64,000 nt of DNA from JBALVT01 sp036960305 (GCA_036960305.1 JBALWA010000018.1:1-64000), one strand, 5' to 3'; positions 7,784-17,283 are shown, counted from the first letter of the stretch. A program made the numbers and translations. Notes: a model not told the origin generated them from the sequence alone.

Positions 7784-10042
7784 ATGTCTGATATTTCAGA
7801 ACTGGATCAAGACGGCATCGAACAGGTGTCGATGAAGGAATATACCGAAAAGGCGTATCTGGACTACTCCATGTACGTCATTCTGGATCGGGCACTGCCC
7901 CATGTTGGCGATGGCCTTAAGCCGGTACAGCGGCGTATTGTCTACGCGATGAGCGAACTGGGGCTAAAGTCCACGGCAAAGTTCAAGAAGTCTGCCCGCA
8001 CGGTAGGTGATGTCATCGGTAAATTTCACCCCCATGGTGACAGTGCCGCCTATGAGGCCATGGTGTTAATGGCTCAGGACTTCAGTTATCGCTATCCGCT
8101 GGTAGACGGGCAGGGTAATTGGGGCTCGCCCGATGACCCAAAATCCTTTGCGGCAATGCGCTATACGGAATCTCGGCTCACAGCCTATGCCGACGTGCTG
8201 TTGGGAGAGTTGGGGCAGGGCACGGCGGACTGGACGCCCAATTTTGATGGCACCATGGATGAGCCCACGGTATTGCCTGCCCAGGTCCCCAATGTGTTAC
8301 TCAACGGCACCACCGGTATTGCTGTCGGCATGGCAACCGACGTCCCGCCACACAACCTGCGAGAAGTGGTCGCGGCTACCATTCGCATGCTCGAGGCGCC
8401 TAAAACCACCGTAGAGGAGCTCTGCGAACTGGTGCAGGGGCCGGACTTCCCCACAGAAGCGGAAATTATCACGCCACGCGAAGACATTATTGCCATGTAC
8501 GAGAGTGGCCGCGGGGCCTTGCGCATGCGTGCCATTTGGGAACAAGAGGGTGGCGATGTGGTGATACGTGCCCTGCCTCACCAGGTTTCCGGCTCCAAAG
8601 TGCTGGAACAGATCGCGGCGCAGATGCAGGCGAAGAAGTTGCCCATGGTCGCTGACTTGCGTGATGAATCTGATCATGAAAACCCGACCCGATTGGTTAT
8701 TATGCCCCGTTCAAACCGGGTGGACCTCGAGGCCATGATGAGCCACCTGTTCTCGACTACGGATCTTGAACGTAGCTACCGCGTCAATCTCAATGTGATT
8801 GGCATAGATGGTCGGCCGGGGGTCAAGGGGCTGGTTCGCATACTCAAAGAGTGGCTCAGCTTCCGAACCGACACAGTCCGTAGAAGATTGGAATACCGAC
8901 TGGAAAAAGTACTCAAGCGCCTGCATGTGTTGGAAGCGTACTTGATAGCGTTTCTGGATATTGATGAAGTGATACATATTATTCGTACAGAAGAGAAGCC
9001 CAAGCCGGCTCTGATGGCGCGCTTTGGGCTGACAGATGCCCAGGCGGAAGCCATTCTGGAACTGAAACTGCGCAATCTCGCCAAGCTGGAAGAGATGAAA
9101 ATCCGTGGCGAACAGGACGAATTAGCGAAGGAGCGCGACAGTCTGGAGAAAATTCTCGGCAGTGAAGCCCGGCTTAAAACCTTGATCAAGAAAGAATTGA
9201 TTGCTGTGGCTGAGCAATATGGCGACGACAGGCGGTCACCCCTGGTTGCCAGAGAAGAGGCCAAAGCTTTTAGCGAGCTGGAGCTTGTCGCGGCGGACCC
9301 TATTACCGTGGTGATGTCGGAGAAAGGCTGGATTCGAGCGGCCAAGGGGCATGATATTGATCCGGAGAGTTTAAGTTACAAGTCCGGAGATAGCTTTAAA
9401 ATGGCTGTTTGCGGCCGTAGTAACCAGCCCACTGTGATTCTCGACTCCACCGGGCGGTCCTATACCCTGAGTTCCCACAACTTGCCTTCCGCACGGGGTC
9501 AAGGGGAGCCAGCTACCGGGCGTATTAATCCACCCTCGGGAGCAAGTTTTGAAGGCCTGATGATGGGCGGGGATGATGACCTCTATCTCCTGGCTAGTGA
9601 TGCGGGCTACGGCTTTGTTGCCAAGTTGGGCGATTTGCAAACCAAAAATAAGGCGGGAAAGAGCGCCGTTACGCTGCCGAAAGGAGGGCTGGTCATGCAG
9701 CCGGCTCCGATTACGTCCGTTGAGGGCGCCTGGGTGGCCGCCGTCTCGAATGAAGGCAGGCTGTTGATATTCCCGCTTGCCGATTTACCGCAAATGGCTC
9801 GCGGCAAGGGCAATAAGATCATCGGTATTCCAACAGCGAGGGTTCAAAGCCGTGAAGAATATGTGGTCGCTGTCCAGGTGGTGACGGAAAAGGATGTACT
9901 GGTGGTTAATGCCGGCAAAAGACACCATAAGCTAAAGTTCTCAGACCTTGAACACTATCGTGGAGAGCGAGGGCGACGGGGTAATAAATTGCCCAGAGGG
10001 TTCCAGAAAGTGGACGGGATGGAAGTAGAACGCAAGGGCTAG
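7784..10042 (+). CDS. parC: DNA topoisomerase IV subunit A
   Basis: Breakage-rejoining subunit of topoisomerase IV, which decatenates daughter chromosomes together with ParE (not in this window). The 752-aa length and the sequence around QRRIVYAMSELGLK fit ParC rather than GyrA; the GyrA-box of supercoiling gyrases is absent. The catalytic tyrosine is Tyr127 in AAMRYTESRL. The quinolone-determining region reads HPHGDSAAYEA, with Ser87 and Glu91 in the positions whose change gives resistance, so this copy has the susceptible-type residues. The C-terminal beta-pinwheel begins at about residue 490. It is convergent with the AhpA-like gene, only 22 bases apart. Confidence 0.96.
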   Translation: MSDISELDQDGIEQVSMKEYTEKAYLDYSMYVILDRALPHVGDGLKPVQRRIVYAMSELGLKSTAKFKKSARTVGDVIGKFHPHGDSAAYEAMVLMAQDFSYRYPLVDGQGNWGSPDDPKSFAAMRYTESRLTAYADVLLGELGQGTADWTPNFDGTMDEPTVLPAQVPNVLLNGTTGIAVGMATDVPPHNLREVVAATIRMLEAPKTTVEELCELVQGPDFPTEAEIITPREDIIAMYESGRGALRMRAIWEQEGGDVVIRALPHQVSGSKVLEQIAAQMQAKKLPMVADLRDESDHENPTRLVIMPRSNRVDLEAMMSHLFSTTDLERSYRVNLNVIGIDGRPGVKGLVRILKEWLSFRTDTVRRRLEYRLEKVLKRLHVLEAYLIAFLDIDEVIHIIRTEEKPKPALMARFGLTDAQAEAILELKLRNLAKLEEMKIRGEQDELAKERDSLEKILGSEARLKTLIKKELIAVAEQYGDDRRSPLVAREEAKAFSELELVAADPITVVMSEKGWIRAAKGHDIDPESLSYKSGDSFKMAVCGRSNQPTVILDSTGRSYTLSSHNLPSARGQGEPATGRINPPSGASFEGLMMGGDDDLYLLASDAGYGFVAKLGDLQTKNKAGKSAVTLPKGGLVMQPAPITSVEGAWVAAVSNEGRLLIFPLADLPQMARGKGNKIIGIPTARVQSREEYVVAVQVVTEKDVLVVNAGKRHHKLKFSDLEHYRGERGRRGNKLPRGFQKVDGMEVERKG

Positions 10043-10064
10043 GAGGTCTCTGACTGTACCGGGG

Positions 10065-11348
10065 TTACTGCCTGGACAGTTCTGCCATGCGTTTCCAGAT
10101 TAGCCGCAACTGGCGTTCCAGCAGGTCCTTATAGGGGCCTTCGAAGTTGACCAGCATTTCGTAGTCTCTTAGTTCCGTTGGCTGGTGCTCGAGTCGTCCG
10201 GCGATATCGAGGTCTTCGCAGGTCCCGGGGGCCAGCAGGATGTTGGGTGGTTTGCTCGCGCAGATGGCCTGTAGCTCATCCAGTGTGTGCTGTAGGTAGA
10301 GTCCGGGATAGATATCGGACTCGTCGCCCACACCCAGTTCACTCTGGGAAATTGCCATGCCGATAGACATCGACAGTGGCAATTGTTTTTCCAGTTCCCG
10401 ACTCAATTCTTTTACCAGCCAGGCACAGGATGCGGCCCGAAATGAGGGGCTGCCGGCGCTGCTGCTGCCACTGAAGTAGACCGCCAGTCCAAATTGCCTT
10501 ACAACCTGTAGCTCGCCGGCATAAAACCCCGCAGCTCCGTAGATCACCTGGTGCAGGCGATCGGTATAGCGGTGCAGGGAATGTTGGTCGAGGGTGTCTA
10601 CGTAGTTCACCAGGCTGTTGAGTTGCAAATACAGAACGGCGGTCTTCTGATAGTTTTCTTCCCGGGAAGCTCCCGTCGTTCGAGCGCGCAGTAAATCCAT
10701 GGGCAGCGCGTCTATACGCGTCGCCAGCAGGTCTATCTCATTGCCTGTGGCGCCGGTGGATGGTGTCGAATCATCTTCACCCTCGAGGGCAATGGAATTG
10801 GCGAGCCGGGCTAATCGGCTCGAAAACCGCTGGCCCAGGTGAAGGGCGGCGCCATAGGCCGCCAGGCTAAGTAAAATAGCCAGGCCAGCCAGTGTGAAAA
10901 CGAAGCGCCGATGTGCCGCCAGGGCATTGTCCACACTTATCGTGATAATCACTTCGCCCGCGACATCTCCTTCTATCGTCACCGGGGCGCTGTAGTGTTG
11001 GGGGTTTTGGCCGAGAATATCACCTGTCCTGCCCAGGGCATTGCCCTCAATATCGAAAATCGCCACTTCCTCGGCCGAGGAAGTGGCTACGAAATGCTGT
11101 AGAGACGCTTTTACGCTCAACAAGTCCCCCGATTCCAGTGCCGTTGTGACACGCCGGGAAATTTGTTGCGCCAGCGTAGCGCCATAAGACTCCTGCTGTG
11201 CCAACTGCATATGTCGACTGGAGGTTGCGGCCAGCGCAACCAAAGCCAGGCTGATCGCCAGGCATAGTCCCGAGGCGACGACAGCGAACTGCTGGCTGAG
11301 ATTAAGATTTCTTATTGGATTCTTCACAAAAAACGGTTTTGGATCCAT
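10065..11348 (-). CDS. AhpA/Smp-like membrane protein with degenerate cyclase-like domain
   Basis: 427-aa inner-membrane protein of the Smp/AhpA type typically found divergent from serB, as here. One transmembrane segment lies at about 20–42 and a second at about 147–170. Between them is a periplasmic domain of about 100 residues, followed by a HAMP-like linker. The cytoplasmic domain (about 230–420) resembles the class III nucleotide cyclase fold (TAVLYLQLNSLVNYVD...). The two metal-binding aspartates of that family are not evident: Gln replaces the first and a Phe-Gly replaces the second Gly-Asp. Catalysis is therefore unlikely and a sensing role is plausible. AhpA has been linked to hemolysin expression in other bacteria; the molecular function is unknown. 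Confidence 0.7.
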   Translation of the reverse strand: MDPKPFFVKNPIRNLNLSQQFAVVASGLCLAISLALVALAATSSRHMQLAQQESYGATLAQQISRRVTTALESGDLLSVKASLQHFVATSSAEEVAIFDIEGNALGRTGDILGQNPQHYSAPVTIEGDVAGEVIITISVDNALAAHRRFVFTLAGLAILLSLAAYGAALHLGQRFSSRLARLANSIALEGEDDSTPSTGATGNEIDLLATRIDALPMDLLRARTTGASREENYQKTAVLYLQLNSLVNYVDTLDQHSLHRYTDRLHQVIYGAAGFYAGELQVVRQFGLAVYFSGSSSAGSPSFRAASCAWLVKELSRELEKQLPLSMSIGMAISQSELGVGDESDIYPGLYLQHTLDELQAICASKPPNILLAPGTCEDLDIAGRLEHQPTELRDYEMLVNFEGPYKDLLERQLRLIWKRMAELSRQ

Positions 11349-11529
11349 GGGCTAGAGTTGGTCAGTATAAACGACTGTAGTGTACTGTATTCCCGCCACG
11401 AAACGAGCGACTGTGCAAGCGACGGGTAAATTAAAGTAACAAAGACAGAGTCCTACCGGGACTGCGGCGGTTCCCGTGCTTACGGCCAGCGGGTAGAATA
11501 CAGAAAATCGAGTGATTCCAAGGCTTTCT

Positions 11530-12750
11530 GTGAACGACATTCTGCTTATAACCCTCTCTGGTCCGGATCAGCCCGGCCTGACGGCAAATATTACCGAAAT
11601 TCTTGCCGGTTACGGCGTCAATATCCTGGACATAGGCCAACGGGTGATTCATGACAGTCTGTCAATTGGGGTTTTGGTTGAGATGCCTGTGGAACAGGAC
11701 CGGCAACTGATCATGACGGCGCTCAGTGACTTCGCGGAGTCCGCAAGTTTGAGAACACGTTTCCGGGACATCTCCCCCGACAGTTATGAGCAGTGGGTTA
11801 ATGGCCAGGGCAGGGCGCGTTATATCATCACGTTGTTGGCCCGCAAGGTCACTGCCAAGCAGATTGCGCAGGTGACCGGTGTCGTGTCCCGCTATCAGCT
11901 GAATATCGATAGTATTAGCCGCCTGTCGGGCAGAATCCCCCTGGGCAGGATGCCTGCTCTGAGCAAGGCCTGTGTTGAGTTTTCCGTGCGGGGTAGCCTG
12001 GATGATGCCGACGTTTTTCGCCGTGACTTGATGGAAGTTGCCAGTGAGCTGGAGGTGGACCTGGCATTTCAGGAGGACAGTATGTACAGGCGCAACCGCC
12101 GTCTGGTGGCGTTTGACATGGATTCCACACTAATCGAAGCAGAAGTGATTGATGAGCTGGCGAAGGCGGCGGGTGTGGGTGAGGAGGTGGTTGCGATAAC
12201 CGAGAGCGCCATGCGCGGCGAGTTGGATTTCGCCGAGAGCTTTCGCCGAAGGGTTAGCCTGCTCAAGGGCCTGGATGCTGCAGCACTGGAGAAAATAGCC
12301 GGTGGTCTGAAAATAACCGAAGGCGCAGAGCACCTGATCGCTACCTTAAAAACGATGGGCTACAAAACGGCTATCTTGTCTGGCGGCTTCACCTATTTTG
12401 CCCATCATCTGCAGGAGAAGCTGGGTATTGATTATGTCTATGCCAATGAGCTGGATATTGTTGATAACGCGGTAACCGGTGAGGTTACCGGCGTTATTGT
12501 TGATGGCGCACGCAAAGCGCAGTTGCTGCGTCAGTTGGCAGATGAGGAAGGTATTGATTTACAGCAGGTGATTGCGGTTGGCGATGGCGCCAATGATTTG
12601 CCCATGCTCAGCATCGCGGGTCTGGGGATTGCCTTCAGGGCGAAACCCCTGGTCAAGCAGTCTGCGGAGCAGTCGATTTCGACACTGGGCCTGGATGCGA
12701 TTCTCTACTTGCTGGGAATATCGGACCGGCATCTGAGCCGGGATACCTGA
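11530..12750 (+). CDS. serB: Phosphoserine phosphatase, ACT-ACT-HAD form
   Basis: Last step of serine synthesis, hydrolysing O-phosphoserine. The protein carries two N-terminal ACT-like domains (about 1–80 and 95–170), as in Pseudomonas and Mycobacterium SerB. A HAD phosphatase domain follows: DMDSTL with nucleophile and acid/base aspartates, SGG in motif II, and GDGANDLPML in the Mg-binding motif IV. I prefer the GTG at 11530 (406 aa, starting MNDILLITLSG) because CAAGG lies six bases upstream. The in-frame GTG at 11512 lacks a ribosome binding site and adds six residues. It is divergent from the AhpA-like gene and convergent with the PilZ-like gene, 11 bases apart. The ACT domains suggest amino-acid feedback. 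Confidence 0.94.
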   Translation: MNDILLITLSGPDQPGLTANITEILAGYGVNILDIGQRVIHDSLSIGVLVEMPVEQDRQLIMTALSDFAESASLRTRFRDISPDSYEQWVNGQGRARYIITLLARKVTAKQIAQVTGVVSRYQLNIDSISRLSGRIPLGRMPALSKACVEFSVRGSLDDADVFRRDLMEVASELEVDLAFQEDSMYRRNRRLVAFDMDSTLIEAEVIDELAKAAGVGEEVVAITESAMRGELDFAESFRRRVSLLKGLDAAALEKIAGGLKITEGAEHLIATLKTMGYKTAILSGGFTYFAHHLQEKLGIDYVYANELDIVDNAVTGEVTGVIVDGARKAQLLRQLADEEGIDLQQVIAVGDGANDLPMLSIAGLGIAFRAKPLVKQSAEQSISTLGLDAILYLLGISDRHLSRDT

Positions 12751-12761
12751 GTCCGTCAGGT

Positions 12762-14567
12762 TCAGATATTTGTCCATACCGAGTCGTAGGCGGCGCCCAG
12801 CGGCCCGCTCTTGTCCTCGGCGATCACGTCCTCCAGCAATTTGATGTAACGAAAATCAAATTGTGCAAAACTTCCCGTCGCTGCCACTTGTCTTAGCAGC
12901 TGAATATAGAATTGTTCCTCATCCCTGATCAGGCTGACTTTCTGGTGTTCTCGAAAGCCCGTGCGAGGCGTTATCAGGGTGTGCGGTTGCCCGACCAGTT
13001 TTATCTCAGGCAACAGCAATACCCTTGTCAGCTCGGCCTCTGCGCCCGTTGTCTGCACTACTTTGGCGGCATAGGGCATGGCCTTCGGGCTGAGTAGCTC
13101 AACGCCCACCAGGGTGCCAGCGTTCTGCAACTGGCTGACCCAGCGCGTGACGCCGATCATCCAGTCGGCATCATCGCCGTCGCTCACGCTGATAATATCA
13201 CCGGTTTTTATGTCACCGGGTAAATCTGCAGACCACTCCAGGCAATACCCACCGGGGCTGGCGTCCATTATTTTGACAGCAAAGGCCCGATGACGTTCTC
13301 TGGAGCTCCCCCCGGCGGACTTCTCTTGATGCTCCAGGTTCGCCAGGGTTGCTTCATCCACAGTGATATCTTCTGTTGAGTGATCCGCTTCATCCCTTAG
13401 GGGCTCTTTGTCGGGATTGGCTGCCTCCCAGGCATCGTGGTGCCTGGTTGGCACCATAAAAGGGTTTGCCGGCCTGTGCTGCGCGTCAGTTTTGCCGCCG
13501 TAAACAAGCTGATGAAAGGTCAATCCACCGGATATGAAATACAGTGCATTGCTCAATCCGAGGGTAATCGTCACCTCATTGCCAGCGCTGGTTCGGGTGA
13601 AGTTGCGCTTGGACATTGTTCCCAGAGAACCAATGAGATGATCCAGTAAATTGGAGGGCAGTACCGTTCCATCACGAAGTGCGATACCGGGCTTTCCACT
13701 CCGGCTGTCGTCTTTTTTCAACACTTTCAGGTGCTCAACCAGGGGGGAGGTATCGATAAATCGGCTGTTGGAGTTGGAGGAGCCCGGGTAAAGTGAGCTG
13801 TACACTGGCGGTTGATCGCTGCTGAGATCGACCTGGAACAATCCCTCGCCCGTCTGGGGGTCTTCCAGGTGGATGTAGTCGGCCCAATCCAGCAGCCCCT
13901 CGTAAATGCCCGCCAGGTCTGTCTGGCGCAACTGGTTTGCTTTGCAGCAGCCCAGCAATGTGGCGCGTAAATAGGTTTTGCAAATGCTGCCACTACCGGT
14001 CAATTTGTCCACGACGGGCAGGTGGGCCAATTGCTGTCGCTCCGCCAGGGCGTATAACTGGTGTATCTCCAGCCAGGCAAAGGGCTCAATCGGTTGGTAG
14101 AGCTGATAGGTCTGCAAAATTTTGCGTCCCGCAAAGCCAATGGCTCGCTGCAGGGCTTCGCAGACCAGACGGGCCGGGTTGACGCCCTGAAGGCTTTCTC
14201 TTTGTTGAATGGTGTGCACAGCTACCATCGTATACGCCGTGGTGGCGAGGCTGTGGAGTGTATTTGCAAGTTCAGACATTTGCCTGGGGTCTTCTGGCAG
14301 GGTCAGGGGTTGGTTCAGGAATAGTTTGGACAGGGCGACGAGTGTTATCTGGAGGTTGGGCCGCAGGGCTTCCATGATGTCGAAGCGCACATCGGGAGAG
14401 ATGTTTACCCTGTTGAGCTCGCTGATTGCCTGCCTGAGTTGCTGAACAACATGCCGGGTGTCTGTTATCGCCAGACCCTGAGCCCAGGTTTGTGCTTCCT
14501 CTGCGTTGAGCTCGAAAAGGGTGAACTCCAGCAGGTCCTGATTCGGAATACGAAGTTTGATGGGCAT
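12762..14567 (-). CDS. Large conserved protein with PilZ-like region, function unknown
   Basis: Long soluble protein of about 601 aa that I recognise only as a conserved gammaproteobacterial type. The N-terminal 300 residues are mostly helical with no motif. A segment at about 320–350 (SKRNFTRTSAGNEV...) and another at about 420–500 (RERHR, then DASPGG at 435–440) resemble the RxxxR and D/NxSxxG signatures of PilZ c-di-GMP-binding domains. Both would need structure prediction to confirm. Start choice is uncertain. The ATG at 14567 has a GGA seven bases upstream and gives MPIKLRIPNQ. The ATG at 14579 adds four residues. A TTG at 14639 is unlikely because a perfect -10 box lies inside that extension. 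It sits downstream of epmB on the same strand and convergent with serB. Confidence 0.6.
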   Translation of the reverse strand: MPIKLRIPNQDLLEFTLFELNAEEAQTWAQGLAITDTRHVVQQLRQAISELNRVNISPDVRFDIMEALRPNLQITLVALSKLFLNQPLTLPEDPRQMSELANTLHSLATTAYTMVAVHTIQQRESLQGVNPARLVCEALQRAIGFAGRKILQTYQLYQPIEPFAWLEIHQLYALAERQQLAHLPVVDKLTGSGSICKTYLRATLLGCCKANQLRQTDLAGIYEGLLDWADYIHLEDPQTGEGLFQVDLSSDQPPVYSSLYPGSSNSNSRFIDTSPLVEHLKVLKKDDSRSGKPGIALRDGTVLPSNLLDHLIGSLGTMSKRNFTRTSAGNEVTITLGLSNALYFISGGLTFHQLVYGGKTDAQHRPANPFMVPTRHHDAWEAANPDKEPLRDEADHSTEDITVDEATLANLEHQEKSAGGSSRERHRAFAVKIMDASPGGYCLEWSADLPGDIKTGDIISVSDGDDADWMIGVTRWVSQLQNAGTLVGVELLSPKAMPYAAKVVQTTGAEAELTRVLLLPEIKLVGQPHTLITPRTGFREHQKVSLIRDEEQFYIQLLRQVAATGSFAQFDFRYIKLLEDVIAEDKSGPLGAAYDSVWTNI

Positions 14568-14606
14568 GTTTTTATCCATTTTGCGTGCGGGCCCGATGTT
14601 TGGTTC

Positions 14607-14612
14607 ATTATA
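14607..14612 (-). promoter_or_regulatory. Candidate -10 box for the PilZ-like gene
   Basis: TATAAT on the minus strand, 40 bases before the chosen start. No convincing -35 is visible. It supports a start downstream of 14600 rather than the upstream TTG. Confidence 0.4.
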
Positions 14613-14657
14613 AGTATCAAGAATATCGCATCTTTCCAATGTTAGGCTACTGCAATA

Positions 14658-15674
14658 TTAACCATCTGGCAGCAGTCCTGTTTTTGATGGTTTGCCCGGT
14701 ATTTCCCGTACCAGTTTAGGCACAAGGTAGCCCGAACTGGTCGCAAGTAATTGCCGATAGATTTCCAGCGCCCGGGACTCGGGGATATCAAACTGTGAGG
14801 CGCCGGAAACACGGTCGAGCAAATGCAGGTAATAGGGAGTGACGCCAGCGTAAAAGAGCGCTTCAGACAGCGCTGCGAGTGTATCCGCTGAATCATTTAT
14901 ACCTGCTAGCATGACCGTCTGGTTGAGTAAGCTGACGCCCGCTTCGGCCAGCTGACGTAGTGCCGATGTCATCTGGGGGTCGATTTCGTTGCGATGGTTG
15001 CAATGAATCACGACCACGGGAAACAATCGGGATTGATTCAGTGTCGCGCACAGCTCCGGCGTAACCCTCGCGGGCAGGACAACCGGCAGGCGGGTATGAA
15101 TTCGGAGTCTTTTAACGTGCGGAATGGCCTCAATTCGACCAATCAGTTCAGCGAGGAGGTCGTCATTCAACAGCAACGGATCGCCGCCACTCAAAATAAC
15201 TTCGCTGATACTGCTGTCCCTGGCAACGTATTTCAGTGTCCGCGCCCAATCCTCCCGCGATGGATTATTCGCCCCATAGTCAAAATGCCTACGAAAACAA
15301 TAGCGACAGTTGACTGCGCAGCCAGCGGCTGCGATGAGCAAAACCCGACCATGGTATTTGTGAATGAGACCCGGTACGGGGTTGTTGTTGGCCTCCTGCA
15401 GCGGGTCTTCCGTGTAGCCTGCCGGGTCGTTGAGCTCTGCACCGGAAGAAAGTACCTGGAGGAGCAGCGGATCATTGGGGTCTCCGGCCTTCATTCTGCG
15501 TGCAAATGGCCTGGGAACCAACAGGGAAAATGCCTCCGCAGCCAGGTCATGTTGTGAGACAGCCTCGTGGGTCAGGCCCAGGAAATCAAGCAATTCTATA
15601 GGCCGCCGGAAGGCTTCCTTCAATTCTTGCTGCCAGGGCAAAGCCTGCCATTGCGGGTCAGTGTGGGGTATCAT
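14658..15674 (-). CDS. epmB: EF-P lysine 2,3-aminomutase (radical SAM)
   Basis: Converts (S)-alpha-lysine to (R)-beta-lysine, the substrate that EpmA attaches to Lys34 of EF-P. At 338 aa it has the length of E. coli EpmB. The radical-SAM cysteines are in CAVNCRYC at residues 119, 123 and 126, followed by the SGGDPLLL SAM-binding segment. The start ATG at 15674 has AAAGGG upstream; upstream in-frame residues to 16154 lie inside efp on the other strand and are not credible. It lacks the long N-terminal region of catabolic lysine 2,3-aminomutases. It is divergent from efp with only 36 bases between starts, which fits a shared regulatory region and a common job. Confidence 0.93.
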   Translation of the reverse strand: MIPHTDPQWQALPWQQELKEAFRRPIELLDFLGLTHEAVSQHDLAAEAFSLLVPRPFARRMKAGDPNDPLLLQVLSSGAELNDPAGYTEDPLQEANNNPVPGLIHKYHGRVLLIAAAGCAVNCRYCFRRHFDYGANNPSREDWARTLKYVARDSSISEVILSGGDPLLLNDDLLAELIGRIEAIPHVKRLRIHTRLPVVLPARVTPELCATLNQSRLFPVVVIHCNHRNEIDPQMTSALRQLAEAGVSLLNQTVMLAGINDSADTLAALSEALFYAGVTPYYLHLLDRVSGASQFDIPESRALEIYRQLLATSSGYLVPKLVREIPGKPSKTGLLPDG

Positions 15675-15710
15675 TGGCGCCCTTTGTAGAGTCAGTAAAA
15701 AGAGAGAGTT

Positions 15711-16283
15711 ATGGCAAACTATTCTACCAATGATTTTCGCTCCGGTCTGAAGGTAATGCTGGACGGTGATCCCTGCAATATCCTGGACAATGAATTTGTG
15801 AAACCGGGCAAGGGACAGGCCTTTGCTCGCGTGCGGCTGCGTAACCTTAAAACCGGTCGAGTATGGGAGCGAACCTTTAAGTCGGGAGAGAGTCTCGAGG
15901 CTGCCGACGTGATGGACCACAGTATGGAGTACCTCTACACCGATGGTGACTTCTGGTATTTCATGGAGCCCGATACCTTCGAGCAGCATCAGGCTGATGC
16001 CAATGCGGTGCAGGATGCACTGCCCTGGTTGAAAGAGCAGGATTCGTATGAGGTCACCTTGTTCAACGGCACGCCACTGTCGGTGGCTCCAGCCAATTTC
16101 GTTGAGCTGGAAGTTGTAGAAACTGACCCTGGGCTTAAAGGCGATACCGCGCAAGGCGGTAGTAAGCCAGCCACGCTTAGCACGGGTGCCGTGGTCAAGG
16201 TGCCGCTCTTTCTCAACCAGGGCGAAACTATCCGAATTGATACCCGTACGGGTGAATACCAGGGGCGCGCCGGAAAGTCCTGA
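15711..16283 (+). CDS. efp: Elongation factor P, lysine-modified type
   Basis: Enters the ribosomal E site and rescues stalling at polyproline stretches. The 190 aa comprise the N-terminal KOW-like domain and two OB domains. Lys34 sits in the motif EFVKPGKGQAF, the site of beta-lysylation, and not the arginine found in EarP-rhamnosylated EF-P. This agrees with flanking epmA and epmB. The gene starts MANYSTNDFR and its RNA leader is purine-rich (AGAGAGAG). EpmA begins 14 bases after the stop, implying one operon. A few basic C-terminal residues (YQGRAGKS) extend slightly past the usual end. Confidence 0.97.
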   Translation: MANYSTNDFRSGLKVMLDGDPCNILDNEFVKPGKGQAFARVRLRNLKTGRVWERTFKSGESLEAADVMDHSMEYLYTDGDFWYFMEPDTFEQHQADANAVQDALPWLKEQDSYEVTLFNGTPLSVAPANFVELEVVETDPGLKGDTAQGGSKPATLSTGAVVKVPLFLNQGETIRIDTRTGEYQGRAGKS

Positions 16284-16297
16284 GCGGGGACAGTGCG

Positions 16298-17251
16298 GTG
16301 ACCTGGCGCCCGGGCGCGAGCAGGCAGGTACTGCGAGCGCGAGCCGCGCTGCTGGCAGACATTCGCGGGTTTTTTAGTAGTCGCGATATTCTGGAAGTTG
16401 AGACACCTCTTCTATGTACTCGCGGTATTACAGACCCCGCGATTGAGCCTTTGATAGTCACAGCGGGCACTTCCCTGACTGAGCCCAGATACCTGCAGAC
16501 ATCGCCCGAATATGCCATGAAGCGTCTGCTCGCAGCAGGTAGCGGCGCGATTTATCAGTTCTCCAAAGCCTTTCGGGACGGTGAGGCGGGCAGCCGTCAC
16601 AACCCTGAATTTACATTACTGGAGTGGTATCAGCCGGGTTATGACCACCACCAGCTGATGGCGGAAGTGGCTGAATTGCTGATCATCTGCCTCGGGGACA
16701 TGCCGGTACAGAAAACCAGTTATCGAGATCTGTTTCAGGACTACCTGAAAATTGATCCATTTACCGCTCCCCAGGCGGCGCTGGAAGCCATTGCCCGTAG
16801 TGCGCTGGACGTGGGATTCTCTTCCGGCTCAAGAGATCTCTGGCTCGATCTCATTATGAGCCACCTGATCGAACCACGCCTGCCAAAATCTGGACTTTAC
16901 TTTGTCTATGACTACCCTGCATCTCAGGCAGCTCTCGCCCGTATAGCGAATGAGAATGGAGTGGATGTTGGGCAGCGGTTTGAGCTCTACGTCAATGGCA
17001 TGGAGCTGGCTAATGGCTATTGTGAGCTGACCGACCCAGCGGAGCAGCGTTCGCGTTTTTGTTCAGACAATGCGCAGAGACGGGCGTTGGGGCAGCCCGA
17101 GCGGCCGCTGGATGAGCGCCTGTTAGCGGCGATGGCGAATGGCCTGCCCGCCTGTAGTGGTGTGGCGATGGGTGTCGATCGCTTGTTGATGATTGCCACG
17201 GGCACAGCCGATATCCGCGATGTGCTGGCATTTGACTGGGCGGGAAGTTGA
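16298..17251 (+). CDS. epmA: EF-P--(R)-beta-lysine ligase
   Basis: Truncated lysyl-tRNA-synthetase paralogue (GenX/PoxA) that joins (R)-beta-lysine to EF-P Lys34. The 317 aa correspond to the class II catalytic core alone, without the anticodon-binding domain. Motif 1 is near VETPLLC, motif 2 is FRDGEAGSRHNPEFTLLEWY, and motif 3 is GVAMGVDRLLM. The start is GTG with GGGGA seven bases upstream. It is co-directional with efp. The hydroxylase epmC, which finishes the modification in E. coli, is not in the window. The gene is convergent with the thioesterase. Confidence 0.95.
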   Translation: MTWRPGASRQVLRARAALLADIRGFFSSRDILEVETPLLCTRGITDPAIEPLIVTAGTSLTEPRYLQTSPEYAMKRLLAAGSGAIYQFSKAFRDGEAGSRHNPEFTLLEWYQPGYDHHQLMAEVAELLIICLGDMPVQKTSYRDLFQDYLKIDPFTAPQAALEAIARSALDVGFSSGSRDLWLDLIMSHLIEPRLPKSGLYFVYDYPASQAALARIANENGVDVGQRFELYVNGMELANGYCELTDPAEQRSRFCSDNAQRRALGQPERPLDERLLAAMANGLPACSGVAMGVDRLLMIATGTADIRDVLAFDWAGS

Positions 17252-17283
17252 GGCTCTAGTATTGCCCTCGTCACCCCGGGCGA

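Noticed and set aside
14640..16154. Long N-terminal extensions of epmB and its neighbours
   Set aside because: They run antisense into efp or into promoters and do not align with family starts.
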